A DNA stretch of 64,000 nucleotides from Pleodorina starrii (GCA_030267565.1 BRXU01000063.1:1-64000); one strand, 5' to 3'; shown: positions 7,985 through 16,606, counted from the first letter of the stretch. A program made the numbers and translations. Notes: generated from the sequence alone by a model not told the origin.

Positions 7985-9673
7985 TCAGAAGGGAGGAGGG
8001 TCTGCGTCCTCGGGCACGGAGCTGCCCCGCTCCCCGACGTCCGGGACCGGTCCGCCCGATGTGGCACCGCCCGACGTGGCACCGACCGATGTGGCACCGA
8101 CCGATGTGGCACCGGCCGAGGGGTCCGGCACGGTCCGGTAGGTCCGTCCGGCCGGTGAGGTCCACTCGAGCACTCCGCCGGCGGGCGCCGGCCCCGGCTG
8201 CCGCACCGACCAGCGGCCGAGGGCACCGCGGCGGTGCTTGACGAGGTGGTGGTGGCGGCACAGGTGGGCCAGGTTGTCCGCAGCCGTCCGGCCGCCGTCC
8301 TGCCACGCCACCGTGTGGTCGAGGTCGCAGCGCTCGGCCCGCCGCCGGCACCCCGGAAAACGACAGGTCCCGTCGCGCAGCCGCAGCCGGCGGCGCAGAT
8401 CCGCGGGCACCGCGTAGGTGGTGCGGTCGTGGTCGAGGACGGCGCCGGTGACGGGGTGCGTCAACACGCGATGCCACGAGGAGGCACCGGCGGCCAGCTC
8501 GCGGGCGACGTCCGCGCTGATCGGGCCGTGGCCTTCGAGCACCGGGGCGTCCGCGGGCACGCCGGCGGCCCGGCCGCCGGGGCGGCACCCCAGCAGCGTG
8601 AGCACGGGGACCGTCACGCAGACCCGGCCGCGCACACCGCGCGGGAACCCGGGGTCATCGGGGAGCTCCCCCTCCAACAGGAGATCGGTGAGGACGTCCG
8701 CCCGCAGCTGCGCGTCCGCCCGGGCAGTCCTGGCACCCGGCGCGAACCCGTCCGGGCCATCCTCCTCCGGACCGCACTGCACTGGACCGCACTGCACTGG
8801 ACCGCACTGCACCGGGCCGCACTGCACTGGACCGAACTGCGCCGGGCCGCACCGGTCCGGCTCTCGCCCCGTCCCCGCGCGGGCGGTCTCCTCCACGGGC
8901 TCCAGTAGCGACGCGAGCGTGTCGAGCCGGTCCTGGACCGCGAGCGCCGTGGGTGCGTCCAGCAGGGCGTGCAGCCACGCCATGCCGTCCTCACCGTGCT
9001 CGACCCACACGCGGCGTCCGGCCCTGGCCGCCCGGTGCCTCGCCTCCTGCGTCCCGGCCAGCAGCGCCGCGCGCCGGCGCCGGGCCCACGCGCGCAGCTG
9101 CGCCACCGTGCAGTGCGGAGCCCGCTCCACCAGTTCGGCGGCGAGCCGCTGCACGACGGCGGACGGTGCCTCCTGGCCCGCCGGGACGTCCTCGACCAGC
9201 TCGCGCCACTGGTCGGCGATCACCGAGGCGTGCCGGGCGCTGAAGAGGCCCGCCTCCAGCGCCTCGAGGACCTCGGGCAGGTGCAGCCCGAGCACGAGGG
9301 CCTCGCGGACGCGCCCGAGGGCCGTGCCCGCGGGCAGGCGCAGCGCCGGGCCGATCTCGTCGGCGAGATCACGCACCATCTGGTCCTCGGTCTCGAGGAG
9401 GGAGCAGACGAGCTCATCGGCCTCGTAGGGCATCAGCCCTGCCGTGGAGACCCAGTCGATCTCGCGGTCCTCCCAGGCCAGCAGCCACAGCCGGACGATG
9501 CAGCGCAGCTGGCGCCCCGCCTCCCGCGCCTGTGCGGCCGCCGAGTCCACGAGCTCCCCGACGACCGCCCGCACCTCGGCCCGGACGCCGGCGTCCAGCA
9601 CCCGCTCCCCGGCGGGAGCGGCTCGGTGCGGACCCGGAGCAGGACGGGCCCGGCGGTGCGCCGTCGTCGTCAT
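7985..9673 (-). CDS. DUF222/HNH endonuclease domain protein (13E12 repeat type)
   Basis: 562-residue member of the DUF222-HNH family that is multiplied in many actinobacterial genomes (mycobacterial '13E12 repeat' proteins). The N-terminal two thirds is helical DUF222. The HNH motif is at about residues 460-500: CRFPGCRRRAERCDLDHTVAW, then the DNLAHLCRHHH block, with the metal-binding Cys and His present. Two low-complexity insertions are encoded by 15-bp tandem repeats: CGPVQ repeats between DUF222 and the next block, and GATSV/GATSG repeats near the C terminus. Function is unknown; a selfish or mobile nuclease role has been suggested for the family. ATG at 9673. Confidence 0.87.
   Translation of the reverse strand: MTTTAHRRARPAPGPHRAAPAGERVLDAGVRAEVRAVVGELVDSAAAQAREAGRQLRCIVRLWLLAWEDREIDWVSTAGLMPYEADELVCSLLETEDQMVRDLADEIGPALRLPAGTALGRVREALVLGLHLPEVLEALEAGLFSARHASVIADQWRELVEDVPAGQEAPSAVVQRLAAELVERAPHCTVAQLRAWARRRRAALLAGTQEARHRAARAGRRVWVEHGEDGMAWLHALLDAPTALAVQDRLDTLASLLEPVEETARAGTGREPDRCGPAQFGPVQCGPVQCGPVQCGPVQCGPEEDGPDGFAPGARTARADAQLRADVLTDLLLEGELPDDPGFPRGVRGRVCVTVPVLTLLGCRPGGRAAGVPADAPVLEGHGPISADVARELAAGASSWHRVLTHPVTGAVLDHDRTTYAVPADLRRRLRLRDGTCRFPGCRRRAERCDLDHTVAWQDGGRTAADNLAHLCRHHHLVKHRRGALGRWSVRQPGPAPAGGVLEWTSPAGRTYRTVPDPSAGATSVGATSVGATSGGATSGGPVPDVGERGSSVPEDADPPPF
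8056..8115. repeat. 15-bp tandem repeat, four units, in HNH gene 3' end
   Basis: Units of 15 bp (CCGATGTGGCACCGA and one-base variants) run head to tail at 8056-8070, 8071-8085, 8086-8100 and 8101-8115. They encode GATSV/GATSG on the minus strand and keep frame whatever the copy number. Confidence 0.9.
8769..8858. repeat. 15-bp tandem repeat, about six units, in HNH gene centre
   Basis: Units of 15 bp (GGACCGCACTGCACT and variants) repeat from 8769 onward. The first four are nearly identical and the last two are degenerate. On the minus strand they encode CGPVQ-type pentapeptides. The unit differs from the 8056-8115 repeat although the period is the same. Confidence 0.88.
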
Positions 9674-9750
9674 GGGCCCATTCTCCTGGGCACCTCGGAC
9701 GTTCTAGGACTTCGGAGTAGGACGCCGGAAAGGCCACCGGGAATGCAGAA

Positions 9751-9786
9751 CGGGTGCCGCCCGTCCGTGCGGACGGGCGGCACCCG
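9751..9786. terminator. Strong hairpin between HNH and DoxX genes
   Basis: A perfect 17-bp stem (9751-9767 with 9770-9786) closes on a two-base loop. It lies 21 bp past the DoxX stop on the minus strand, where it would terminate doxX transcription ahead of the co-directional HNH gene. Confidence 0.75.
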
Positions 9787-9807
9787 TGGGGTCCTGCGGG
9801 GCCGTGC

Positions 9808-10203
9808 CTACTTGGAGACGACCAGGGCCGCGGCGATCGCGGCCAGGAAGGCGTCCTTCGAGAGGCCCGTGCCGGCCTCGGACGGGCGGACGCCGTCCTC
9901 CTGGGTCATCTCGGGGTTGCGGAAGTACATCGCGAGCAGCCCGGCGGAGAACGCGCCGAGGGCCAGACCCGCGAGGCGCTTGTTGACGAACGGGGTCAGC
10001 AGGGCGGCGCCGATGCCGATCTCCGAGTACGCCACGAACTTGCCGAAGGTGTCGGCGTCCCACTCCTCGAACTGGGGGACGCCGGTGGCGGCGAACTGCT
10101 GGAGACCCGCGGCGGCCTCCGTGGGGAGGTCCTTCTTGCCGTAGCCGGACTGCAGCAGGTAGGCGCCGGAGACGCCGCGCAGGATCGCGTTGGAGAGGCT
10201 CAT
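9808..10203 (-). CDS. DoxX-like small membrane protein
   Basis: 131-residue membrane protein with about four helices; the pattern GVSGAYLLQSGYGK at the first helix and AYSEIGIGAALLTPFVNKRLAG at the second resembles the DoxX family. DoxX proteins take part in quinone- or thiosulfate-linked redox in some bacteria, and in mycobacteria one belongs to a membrane oxidoreductase complex. The specific role here is not known. I chose ATG 10203, preceded by AAAGGA, over an in-frame ATG at 10236 that lacks a site. It is divergent from the PfpI-type gene, with 188 bp between the starts. Confidence 0.72.
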   Translation of the reverse strand: MSLSNAILRGVSGAYLLQSGYGKKDLPTEAAAGLQQFAATGVPQFEEWDADTFGKFVAYSEIGIGAALLTPFVNKRLAGLALGAFSAGLLAMYFRNPEMTQEDGVRPSEAGTGLSKDAFLAAIAAALVVSK

Positions 10204-10391
10204 GGTCGGTCCTTTCAGGAGGGCGAACAGGGTCATTGAGTCGTCAACGACCCTATCAGGGGAGGGCTCGCGCCCTCCGTGCAGGAGGGGCCGGGAGCGA
10301 ACACCGGCCCCGGGGGCGGCCCCCGCCGCCTAGGCTGGCCACCCGCTCGCAGGACGCCCTCCGCGTCCCGCCACCCGACGGAAGGACAGAC

Positions 10392-11168
10392 ATGGACATC
10401 GAGACCATGAAGAAGGTTCTGCTCGTTCTCACCAGCCACGACTCCCTCGGCGACACCGGGGAGCCCACCGGCTACTTCGTGGGGGAGGCCGCCCACCCGT
10501 GGAAGGTGTTCCGGGACGCCGGCTACTTCGTCGACTTCGCCTCGATCGCCGGCGGGCAGCCCCCGCAGGACGGCAAGGACGAGGAGGACGAGGTGCAGCG
10601 GCAGTACCTCGAGGACGAGACCGTGCGGGCCTCCCTCTACAACACCCCGCGGATCAGCGTGGTCGACCCGGCCCAGTACGACGCGGTCTACCTCGTGGGC
10701 GGGCACGGCACCATGTGGGACTTCGCGGGCAACGCGGACCTGCAGGCGCTCGTGGCCGCCGTGCACGACGCCGGGGGAGTCGTCGGCGCCGTCTGCCACG
10801 GACCCGCCGGGCTCGTGGACGTCGAGCTCGCCAACGGTCTGCGCATCGTCGAGGGACGCCGGGTGGCCGCGTTCACCAACGCCGAGGAGGACGAGGTCGG
10901 CAAGTCGGACGTCGTCCCGTTCCTGCTCGAGGACAAGCTCGTCGAGCAGGGCGCGGACGTGCGGACCGCGCCGAACTGGACCGAGAACGTCGTCGTGGAC
11001 GACCGCCTCGTCACCGGGCAGAACCCGCAGTCCGCGGCCGGCGTGGCCAAGGAGATGACCAAGCTCCTGACCGAGGTGGTGCGCGAGCAGAAGGCCGCCC
11101 AGGAGGCGGACTCCGCCGCGCTGCGCCAGGCGCACGACGCCGAGAAGTCCGAGGACGCCGAGGGCTGA
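10392..11168 (+). CDS. Type 1 glutamine amidotransferase-like (DJ-1/PfpI, Hsp31-like) protein
   Basis: 258 residues with the DJ-1/PfpI fold. The nucleophile elbow reads VGAVCHGPAGLVD, with Cys in the AVCHGP motif typical of Hsp31/YajL-like chaperone-deglycases. An acidic residue precedes it in the VGGHGTMWDF block. Family members repair glycated proteins or act as holding chaperones; which applies cannot be read here. ATG at 10392 follows GGAAGGACAG. A highly charged alanine/glutamate tail ends the protein. A hairpin at 11183-11222 follows. Confidence 0.85.
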   Translation: MDIETMKKVLLVLTSHDSLGDTGEPTGYFVGEAAHPWKVFRDAGYFVDFASIAGGQPPQDGKDEEDEVQRQYLEDETVRASLYNTPRISVVDPAQYDAVYLVGGHGTMWDFAGNADLQALVAAVHDAGGVVGAVCHGPAGLVDVELANGLRIVEGRRVAAFTNAEEDEVGKSDVVPFLLEDKLVEQGADVRTAPNWTENVVVDDRLVTGQNPQSAAGVAKEMTKLLTEVVREQKAAQEADSAALRQAHDAEKSEDAEG

Positions 11169-11182
11169 GCCTCCGTCCGGTG

Positions 11183-11222
11183 CGAGGGGCGGCACGGCAG
11201 GCGGCGCCCGTGCCACCCCTCG
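11183..11222 (+). terminator. Hairpin after the PfpI-type gene
   Basis: Arms 11183-11197 and 11208-11222 form a 15-bp stem with one G-U pair and a 10-base loop, 15 bp after the stop codon. Confidence 0.65.
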
Positions 11223-11301
11223 CGGGCCCCGGCGTTTCCGGACAGACTGGGAGCGTCGGGCCGTCCGGCCCGGCCCAGCGGACACACGGCAGGAGAACCA
11301 C

Positions 11302-12054
11302 ATGGCTGACCTCAAGGACAAGGTCGCGCTCGTCACCGGCGCCGCCTCCGGCATCGGCGAGGCCTGCGCGAAGGACCTCGCGGCGCAGGGCGCCAAGGTC
11401 GTCGTCACGGACATCGACACCCGGCGGATCGACGACGTCGTCCAGGCGATCATGGCCGCCGGCGGCGACGCCGCCGGCTTCCGGCAGGACGTGGCGAAGC
11501 CCGAGGACTGCGAGGCCGCGGTCGAGTTCGCCCAGCAGACCTACGGCGCCCTGCACCTGGCGGTGAACAACGCCGGGGTCGCCGGCGCGGCGGACGCGGT
11601 GGGGGAGTCGGACCTCGACGCGTGGGTGCGCACCGTGCAGATCGACCTGCACTCCGTCATGTTCGGCATGCGCTACCAGCTGCCCGCCATCGAGCAGGCC
11701 GGCGGCGGGGCGATCGTCAACATGGCCTCCGTGCACGGCACCGTGGCCGTGGCCGCGGGCAACAGCGCCTACACCGCCGCCAAGCACGGTGTGGTCGGGC
11801 TCACCAAGCAGGCCGGCGTGGAGTATGGCCGGCGCGGGGTGCGGATCAACGCCGTCGGCCCCGGCTACATCGACACCCCGCTGCTCAGGACCGCGCCGGC
11901 GTCCGTCCTCGAGGGGCTCACCGCCAAGCACCCGCTCGGCCGGCTGGGCCGCGCCGAGGAGGTCGCCGCCCTGACCACGTTCCTCCTCTCGGAGAAGGCC
12001 TCCTTCATGACGGGCGGGTACTACCTGGTCGACGGCGGCTACACCGCGCTGTAG
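11302..12054 (+). CDS. Short-chain dehydrogenase/reductase
   Basis: Classical SDR of 250 residues using NAD(H) or NADP(H). The cofactor loop is TGAASGIGEA and an Asp follows beta strand 2 (VVTDIDT), which favours NAD. The NNAG motif (VNNAGVAG) and the catalytic YxxxK (SAYTAAKHG) with its upstream Ser (ASVHG) are present. The C-terminal FMTGGYYLVDGGYTAL is the standard SDR end. ATG at 11302 follows CAGGAGAACCAC. The substrate is unknown; 2,3-butanediol/acetoin- or glucose-dehydrogenase-like roles are possible from the family. Confidence 0.88.
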   Translation: MADLKDKVALVTGAASGIGEACAKDLAAQGAKVVVTDIDTRRIDDVVQAIMAAGGDAAGFRQDVAKPEDCEAAVEFAQQTYGALHLAVNNAGVAGAADAVGESDLDAWVRTVQIDLHSVMFGMRYQLPAIEQAGGGAIVNMASVHGTVAVAAGNSAYTAAKHGVVGLTKQAGVEYGRRGVRINAVGPGYIDTPLLRTAPASVLEGLTAKHPLGRLGRAEEVAALTTFLLSEKASFMTGGYYLVDGGYTAL

Positions 12055-12392
12055 CCCCCGCACCGCGGACCCACCGCACCGGCGCCGGATGCGTGCACGC
12101 GTCACCGCGTCCCGCACCGGCGCGGTGGGCCCGGCGCCGTCATGGCGCGGCCGTGCCCTCCGCCACATCCGGGTGGTGGCGTGCCGCCGGTGCTGTAGGG
12201 TGAGGCGTATTGCATATGGCACTGCTCCCCGTTCCCGGGTGAGCAGGCAGGCGTCGAGCACCCCGTTCTTCTTCCAGCGTGGCACCGTTCCAGACGGTCT
12301 CAGCCCGCTCGCAGGGGCTCCAGGAGTCATTCGGCGCAACCCGGCGCGCTACCCCCTTGCCGGGACATCCGATCGAAAGACGTATCCCAGTT
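12055..12392. other. 338-bp non-coding region before the DEAD-box helicase
   Basis: No convincing gene is seen. The stretch around 12198-12235 is richer in A/T (GTATTGCATATGGC) than its surroundings and may hold the helicase promoter, giving a 5' leader of 100 bases or more. Long leaders are common for cold-induced DEAD-box helicases. If translation starts at GTG 12279 instead, the leader is shorter. Confidence 0.45.
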
Positions 12393-13943
12393 TTGGCTAC
12401 TTTCACCGACCTTGGCGTGCCCGAGGCCCTTTCCGCCGTCCTCGCCCAGCAGGGCATCGAGCAGGCGTTCCCCATCCAGGAGAAGACCCTCCCCGACTCG
12501 CTGGCCGGCCGTGACGTGCTCGGCCGCGGCAAGACCGGCTCGGGCAAGACCGTGGCGTTCGCGCTGCCGCTCGTGTCCCGTCTCGCCGGATTGACCGGCA
12601 ACGGCGCCCGCGCCGCCCGGCGGGCCAACCGGCCCACCGGCCTGGTCCTGGCCCCCACCCGCGAGCTGGCCACCCAGATCGACCGCGCGATCGCCCCGCT
12701 GGCCGAGGCCGCCGGGCAGACGACCACCGTCATCTTCGGCGGGGTCTCCCAGCGCAACCAGGAGAAGGCGCTCGCCAAGGGCGCCGACATCGTCATCGCC
12801 TGCCCCGGCCGGCTCGAGGACCTGCTGAAGCAGAACGTCCTCACCCTCGACGACGTCCGCGTGACGGTCATCGACGAGGCCGACCACATGGCCGACATGG
12901 GCTTCCTGCCCGTGGTGACCCGCATCCTCAAGCGCACCCCCCAGGGCGGCCAGCGGCTGCTGTTCTCCGCGACGCTCGACGGCGGCGTGGACAAGCTCGT
13001 CAAGCAGTTCCTGTCCAACCCGGTCAAGCACTCCGTGGACGCCCCGCAGGCGTCCGTGTCCACCATGGACCACCACGTGCTCGTCGTGGACGCGGACGAG
13101 AAGCAGGAGCTCATCGAGGCCCTGGCCTCCGGCACCGGCCGCCGCGTGATGTTCACGCGCACCAAGCACCGCGCCAAGAAGATGGCCCGCAAGCTCAGCC
13201 AGATGGGCATCCCCGCCGTGGACCTGCACGGCAACCTGTCCCAGAACGCCCGCGACCGCAACCTGGCCCAGTTCTCCGCCGGTGACGTGCGCGTGCTCGT
13301 CGCCACCGACGTCGCCGCCCGCGGCGTGCACGTGGACGAGGTCGAGCTGGTCGTGCACATCGACCCGCCCACCGAGCACAAGTCCTACCTGCACCGCTCC
13401 GGGCGCACCGCCCGCGCCGGCGCCTCCGGCTCCGTGGTCACGGTGGCCACCAAGGAGGAGCGCCGCGAGGTCACGCAGCTCATGAAGGCCGCGGGCGTCA
13501 CCGCGAACTTCGACACCGTGACCGTCGGCTCCCCGGCCGTCACGGCGCTCGTGGGCGAGCTCGCCGACAAGGTCGCCTACGTGGCGCCGCCCGTCCAGGC
13601 GCAGGGCCGCCCGGCGAGCGGTCAGCGCTCCGGCGCCGGCCGATCCGGTGGCCGTGCCGGCTCCGGCGGCAACCGCGGCCGCGGCGGACAGAACCGTTCC
13701 GAGCAGCCGCGCAGCGCCTCCCGCGACCAGCGCGGCGAGACCGGCAGCCGTGGCGGCTCCCGCCCCGGCAACGGCTCGGCCTCCCGCTCGGCGGCACCGG
13801 CCCGCTCGGCCGCGCCCAGCCGTTCCGCGGCGCCCGCGTACTCGACCGAGTCCGCGCCGGACCGCTCCACCCAGGCCGCGGCCCGTCGCCGCACCCGGAG
13901 CCCGCGCCGCGCGTCCTCCCCCCAGGGCACCGCGACCCGCTGA
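12393..13943 (+). CDS. DEAD/DEAH-box ATP-dependent RNA helicase
   Basis: RNA helicase for ribosome assembly or RNA turnover, about 516 residues. Motifs run in order: Q-motif region (FTDLGVPEALSAVL...PIQEKTL), motif I GKTGSGKT, Ia PTRELATQ, II VIDEADHMADMG (DEAD form), III SAT, then helicase domain 2 with ATDVAARGVHVDEVELV and HRSGRTARAG. The C-terminal 110 residues are rich in Arg, Gly and Ser, an RNA-binding tail. The family N terminus MATFTDLGV fits TTG at 12393; a GTG at 12279 would add 38 residues of unusual composition. A bidirectional hairpin follows. Confidence 0.9.
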   Translation: MATFTDLGVPEALSAVLAQQGIEQAFPIQEKTLPDSLAGRDVLGRGKTGSGKTVAFALPLVSRLAGLTGNGARAARRANRPTGLVLAPTRELATQIDRAIAPLAEAAGQTTTVIFGGVSQRNQEKALAKGADIVIACPGRLEDLLKQNVLTLDDVRVTVIDEADHMADMGFLPVVTRILKRTPQGGQRLLFSATLDGGVDKLVKQFLSNPVKHSVDAPQASVSTMDHHVLVVDADEKQELIEALASGTGRRVMFTRTKHRAKKMARKLSQMGIPAVDLHGNLSQNARDRNLAQFSAGDVRVLVATDVAARGVHVDEVELVVHIDPPTEHKSYLHRSGRTARAGASGSVVTVATKEERREVTQLMKAAGVTANFDTVTVGSPAVTALVGELADKVAYVAPPVQAQGRPASGQRSGAGRSGGRAGSGGNRGRGGQNRSEQPRSASRDQRGETGSRGGSRPGNGSASRSAAPARSAAPSRSAAPAYSTESAPDRSTQAAARRRTRSPRRASSPQGTATR

Positions 13944-13958
13944 GCCCCGGCACCTCGC

Positions 13959-14016
13959 ACGAGGGCCCGTTCCCTGCCGTCCCGCATCGCGCGGACGGCA
14001 GGGAACGGGCCCTCGT
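13959..14016. terminator. Bidirectional terminator, 24-bp perfect stem
   Basis: Arms 13959-13982 and 13993-14016 pair perfectly over 24 bp around a 10-base loop. It separates the convergent helicase (+) and HAD phosphatase (-) genes and touches the HAD stop codon. Confidence 0.85.
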
Positions 14017-14675
14017 CAGACGGCCGGACCCAGCCCGCGCAGGAACTCCAGGGTGACGTCCGTGTGGGCGTCCACGAGCACCAGCCCGGGAGCGGGCTCC
14101 ACGGGCAGCTCCCCGGGCACCACCACCACCGGCATCCCGGCGGCCGCCGCGCTCGCCGCCCCCGTCTGCGAGTCCTCGACCGCCACGCACCGTGCCGGGT
14201 CCACGCCCAGCCGCCGCGCCGCGAGCAGGTAGGGCTCCGGGTGCGGCTTGGCGTGCTCCACGTCCTCCTGCGAGACGACCACCCGCAGCACCTCGGGCGC
14301 CCCGGACGCGGTGCCCTCCGCGACCACGGTCAGGGCGTTCGTCACCACGGCGCCGGGGATGCCGGCCCGCTCGAGCTCGGCCAGCAGGTCGCGCATGCCG
14401 GGCAGGAACGGGACCTCGCCCGTGAGCGAGGCCGCGACCTCCCGCCCGAGCTCGGCCGTGATGGCCTCGACGGTCCCCTCGGCGCCGCGCTCGACCATCA
14501 GCCGCGCCGACGCGGGCACCGTCCGGCCCAGCGTGGCGAGGTCGTCCTCGGTGCTCCAGCCGACGCCGTACCGGCCGGCCACCGCCCGCTTGGCCACGGC
14601 CCACTGCGGTTCGGAGTTCACGAGGGTGCCGTCGTGGTCGAACAGGACGGCGGCGGGGAAGTCGGGGGCGCTCAC
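14016..14675 (-). CDS. HAD-family hydrolase (beta-phosphoglucomutase-like), downstream copy
   Basis: 219-residue HAD phosphatase. Motif I is LFDHDGTLV (nucleophile and acid Asp), motif II is VVTNA, and motifs III/IV are in KPHPEPYLLAARRLG and CVAVEDSQTGAASA. A helical cap lies between motifs I and II, as in subfamily IA. It starts at GTG 14675, overlapping the stop of the upstream paralogue by GTGA. The two neighbours share motif spacing and tail (VVVPGELPVEPAPGL versus VVVPGELAVERGPGL), so they look like a tandem duplication. Substrate unknown; a sugar phosphate is likely. Confidence 0.87.
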   Translation of the reverse strand: MSAPDFPAAVLFDHDGTLVNSEPQWAVAKRAVAGRYGVGWSTEDDLATLGRTVPASARLMVERGAEGTVEAITAELGREVAASLTGEVPFLPGMRDLLAELERAGIPGAVVTNALTVVAEGTASGAPEVLRVVVSQEDVEHAKPHPEPYLLAARRLGVDPARCVAVEDSQTGAASAAAAGMPVVVVPGELPVEPAPGLVLVDAHTDVTLEFLRGLGPAV

Positions 14676-15385
14676 GGGCGGGTCTCCGGCACGGGGTGGA
14701 AGGGCGACGACGGGGACTGCGGGTCCAGCGAGCGCAGCAGCTCCAGGGTCAGCTCCCGGTGGGATCCCAGGTGCAGCAGCCCGGGGCCGCGCTCGACCGC
14801 CAGTTCGCCGGGGACGACCACCGTGGGGATGCCCGCCGCGACGCCCGCGGCGGCCCCGGCGGGGGAGTCCTCGACCACGACGCACCGGTGGGGGTCGACC
14901 CCGAGGCGGCGCGCCGCCGTGAGGTAGGCGTCCGGGTCCGGCTTGGGGCGGACCCCCTGCGCGTACTCGTCCGTGCCGATGACGACCTGGAACAGGTCCT
15001 CCGGGGCGGTGGCCGCGGTGTGGTGGCCCATCGCCGAGCTCGCGTTGGTGACGATCGCCGCGGGGATCCCCGCGGCCGAGAGCTCCTCGAGGAGCTCCGC
15101 GATCCCGTCGATGAAGGTCAATTCGGTGTCCTCCAGGACGCGGACGCTGTGCTCGAAGACCGCCCGGAACAGCTCGTCCGGACCGAGCGGCACGCCGACC
15201 CGCTGCAGCCGGTCGATCGTCGCGGCGACCGGCCGGCCCAGGGTCGCGAGCGAGTCCTCGGGGGTCCAGAGCCGTCCGTGCTCGGCGGCGAGGTTCTGCT
15301 TGGCGCGGTCCCAGAGCGGCTCGGTGTCGACGAGGGTCCCGTCGTGGTCGAAGAGGACGGCGTGCGGGAATCCGGGGGAGGGCAT
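14672..15385 (-). CDS. HAD-family hydrolase (beta-phosphoglucomutase-like), upstream copy
   Basis: 237 residues, subfamily IA HAD phosphatase. Motif I is LFDHDGTLVDTEPLW, motif II IVTNASS, and motifs III/IV are in RPKPDPDAYLTAARRLG and CVVVEDSPAGAAAG. The start is ATG 15385. It overlaps the following paralogue by four bases, so both are made from one mRNA. The 68-bp divergent gap to the membrane protein at 15454 should hold both promoters. The split of substrate preference between the two copies is unknown. Confidence 0.87.
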   Translation of the reverse strand: MPSPGFPHAVLFDHDGTLVDTEPLWDRAKQNLAAEHGRLWTPEDSLATLGRPVAATIDRLQRVGVPLGPDELFRAVFEHSVRVLEDTELTFIDGIAELLEELSAAGIPAAIVTNASSAMGHHTAATAPEDLFQVVIGTDEYAQGVRPKPDPDAYLTAARRLGVDPHRCVVVEDSPAGAAAGVAAGIPTVVVPGELAVERGPGLLHLGSHRELTLELLRSLDPQSPSSPFHPVPETRP

Positions 15386-15453
15386 GCGCTCCAGCCTACC
15401 GGGGCGCCCGCGGGCGGGTCTCCGGCGGGAGGCCCGTCGATAGACTGGCGGGC

Positions 15454-15987
15454 GTGGAAACAGCCCTCGACCGCGTGCCGCACCGTCCCGCCGTCCTGCA
15501 ACGCGCCGTGCCCGTCCTCGGGGTCCCCGCGGCCCTGCTGCTCGGGGTGTGGGTGGCCGTGGGCCGCGGCCTGGCCGGAGCCGCCGGTGACCTGGTGCTG
15601 CTCTACACGCTGACGCTGGCCCTGCCGCTGACCGCGCTGCTCGTGGTGGCCGGGGTGCTGCTGCGCCGGGACGCCCGCGCCCACGTCCCTGCCGGGGCGT
15701 CCCTGCGGTCCTCGCTGACGGTGCTCGCCGCATGGGCCGTGCTCCTCGGCTTCGGCGCCGTCCTCCCGGACCGCGTGGACGGCGCCGGCGCGTCCGTGCT
15801 GACCCGGGCCGCCGACCCCGTCCACCTGGGCCTGTCCGCGGGGTTCGCCAACACCCTCGGCATCCTCTCGTTCGTCCTGGCGACCGCCGCCGTGGTGCTC
15901 GCCGCGACCGACCTGCGCCGGACCCGCCGGGTCCAGCGCGGGGAGCCGCTCAACGAGGACGAGATCCTGGACCGGCAGGGGCTGTGA
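15454..15987 (+). CDS. Membrane protein of unknown function
   Basis: 177 residues with four predicted helices (about 22-40, 47-67, 84-103, 130-150) and a charged C-terminal tail ending NEDEILDRQGL on the cytoplasmic side. I recognise no family. It starts at GTG 15454, divergent from the HAD pair, and the DinB-type gene begins 67 bp after its stop on the same strand. Confidence 0.68.
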   Translation: METALDRVPHRPAVLQRAVPVLGVPAALLLGVWVAVGRGLAGAAGDLVLLYTLTLALPLTALLVVAGVLLRRDARAHVPAGASLRSSLTVLAAWAVLLGFGAVLPDRVDGAGASVLTRAADPVHLGLSAGFANTLGILSFVLATAAVVLAATDLRRTRRVQRGEPLNEDEILDRQGL

Positions 15988-16054
15988 CCCGCCCGGCCCG
16001 CCCCGTCCGCCGCGGGACCTCGCCGCACCCGGTGGGCCCGGGTACATTGGCCGC

Positions 16055-16606
16055 ATGACCACCGAGCGCCCCGGAACCCCCGACACCTCCCCGGTCCCTC
16101 CGGAGACCAAGGACTGGACCGTGGTGCTCGACCGGGGCTGTCCCGACTGCGGGTTCGACCCGGACTACGACGTCACGAGCACGGGGGAGCGGGCGCGGGC
16201 CACGGTCGAGCGCTGGGCGGCGGTCCTCGACCGCCTGGGCATGACGGACCGGCCCCGCCCGGGGACGTGGTCCCCGCTGGAGTACGCCTGCCACGTCCGG
16301 GACCTCTGCCGGGTCTTCCGCGAGCGGCTGCGGCTCATGCTCGACGAGCAGGACCCGGTCTTCGCGGACTGGGACCAGGACGCCGCGGCGGTCGAGGGGC
16401 AGTACAACCTGCAGGACCCCTACGAGGTCTCCGGGGAGCTCGCGCAGGAGGTCCGCGCCACCGCGGACGCCTTCGACGCCGTGACCGGGGAGCAGTGGGC
16501 CCGGACCGGCCGGCGCGGGGACGGCAAGGACTTCACCGTGGCGAGCTTCGCGGCGTACTTCCTGCACGACGTCGAGCACCACCTGCGCGTCGACGTCCGC
16601 GGCTGA
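16055..16606 (+). CDS. DinB-family protein
   Basis: 183-residue four-helix-bundle protein of the DinB/YfiT type. Three histidines positioned like the metal ligands of the family are seen in EYACHVRDLC, and near the C terminus in FLHDVEHHLR. A GCPDCGFD segment near residue 28 resembles the N terminus of actinobacterial DinB proteins. Some relatives are mycothiol-dependent enzymes such as maleylpyruvate isomerase, but no specific function can be given. ATG at 16055. Confidence 0.8.
   Translation: MTTERPGTPDTSPVPPETKDWTVVLDRGCPDCGFDPDYDVTSTGERARATVERWAAVLDRLGMTDRPRPGTWSPLEYACHVRDLCRVFRERLRLMLDEQDPVFADWDQDAAAVEGQYNLQDPYEVSGELAQEVRATADAFDAVTGEQWARTGRRGDGKDFTVASFAAYFLHDVEHHLRVDVRG

Noticed and set aside
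10230..10260. TTGAGTCGTCAA near the DoxX/PfpI divergent promoters, HAIR-like at first sight
   Set aside because: Only the left half matches and the spacing is 0-4 bases rather than 7, so it is not an HspR site.
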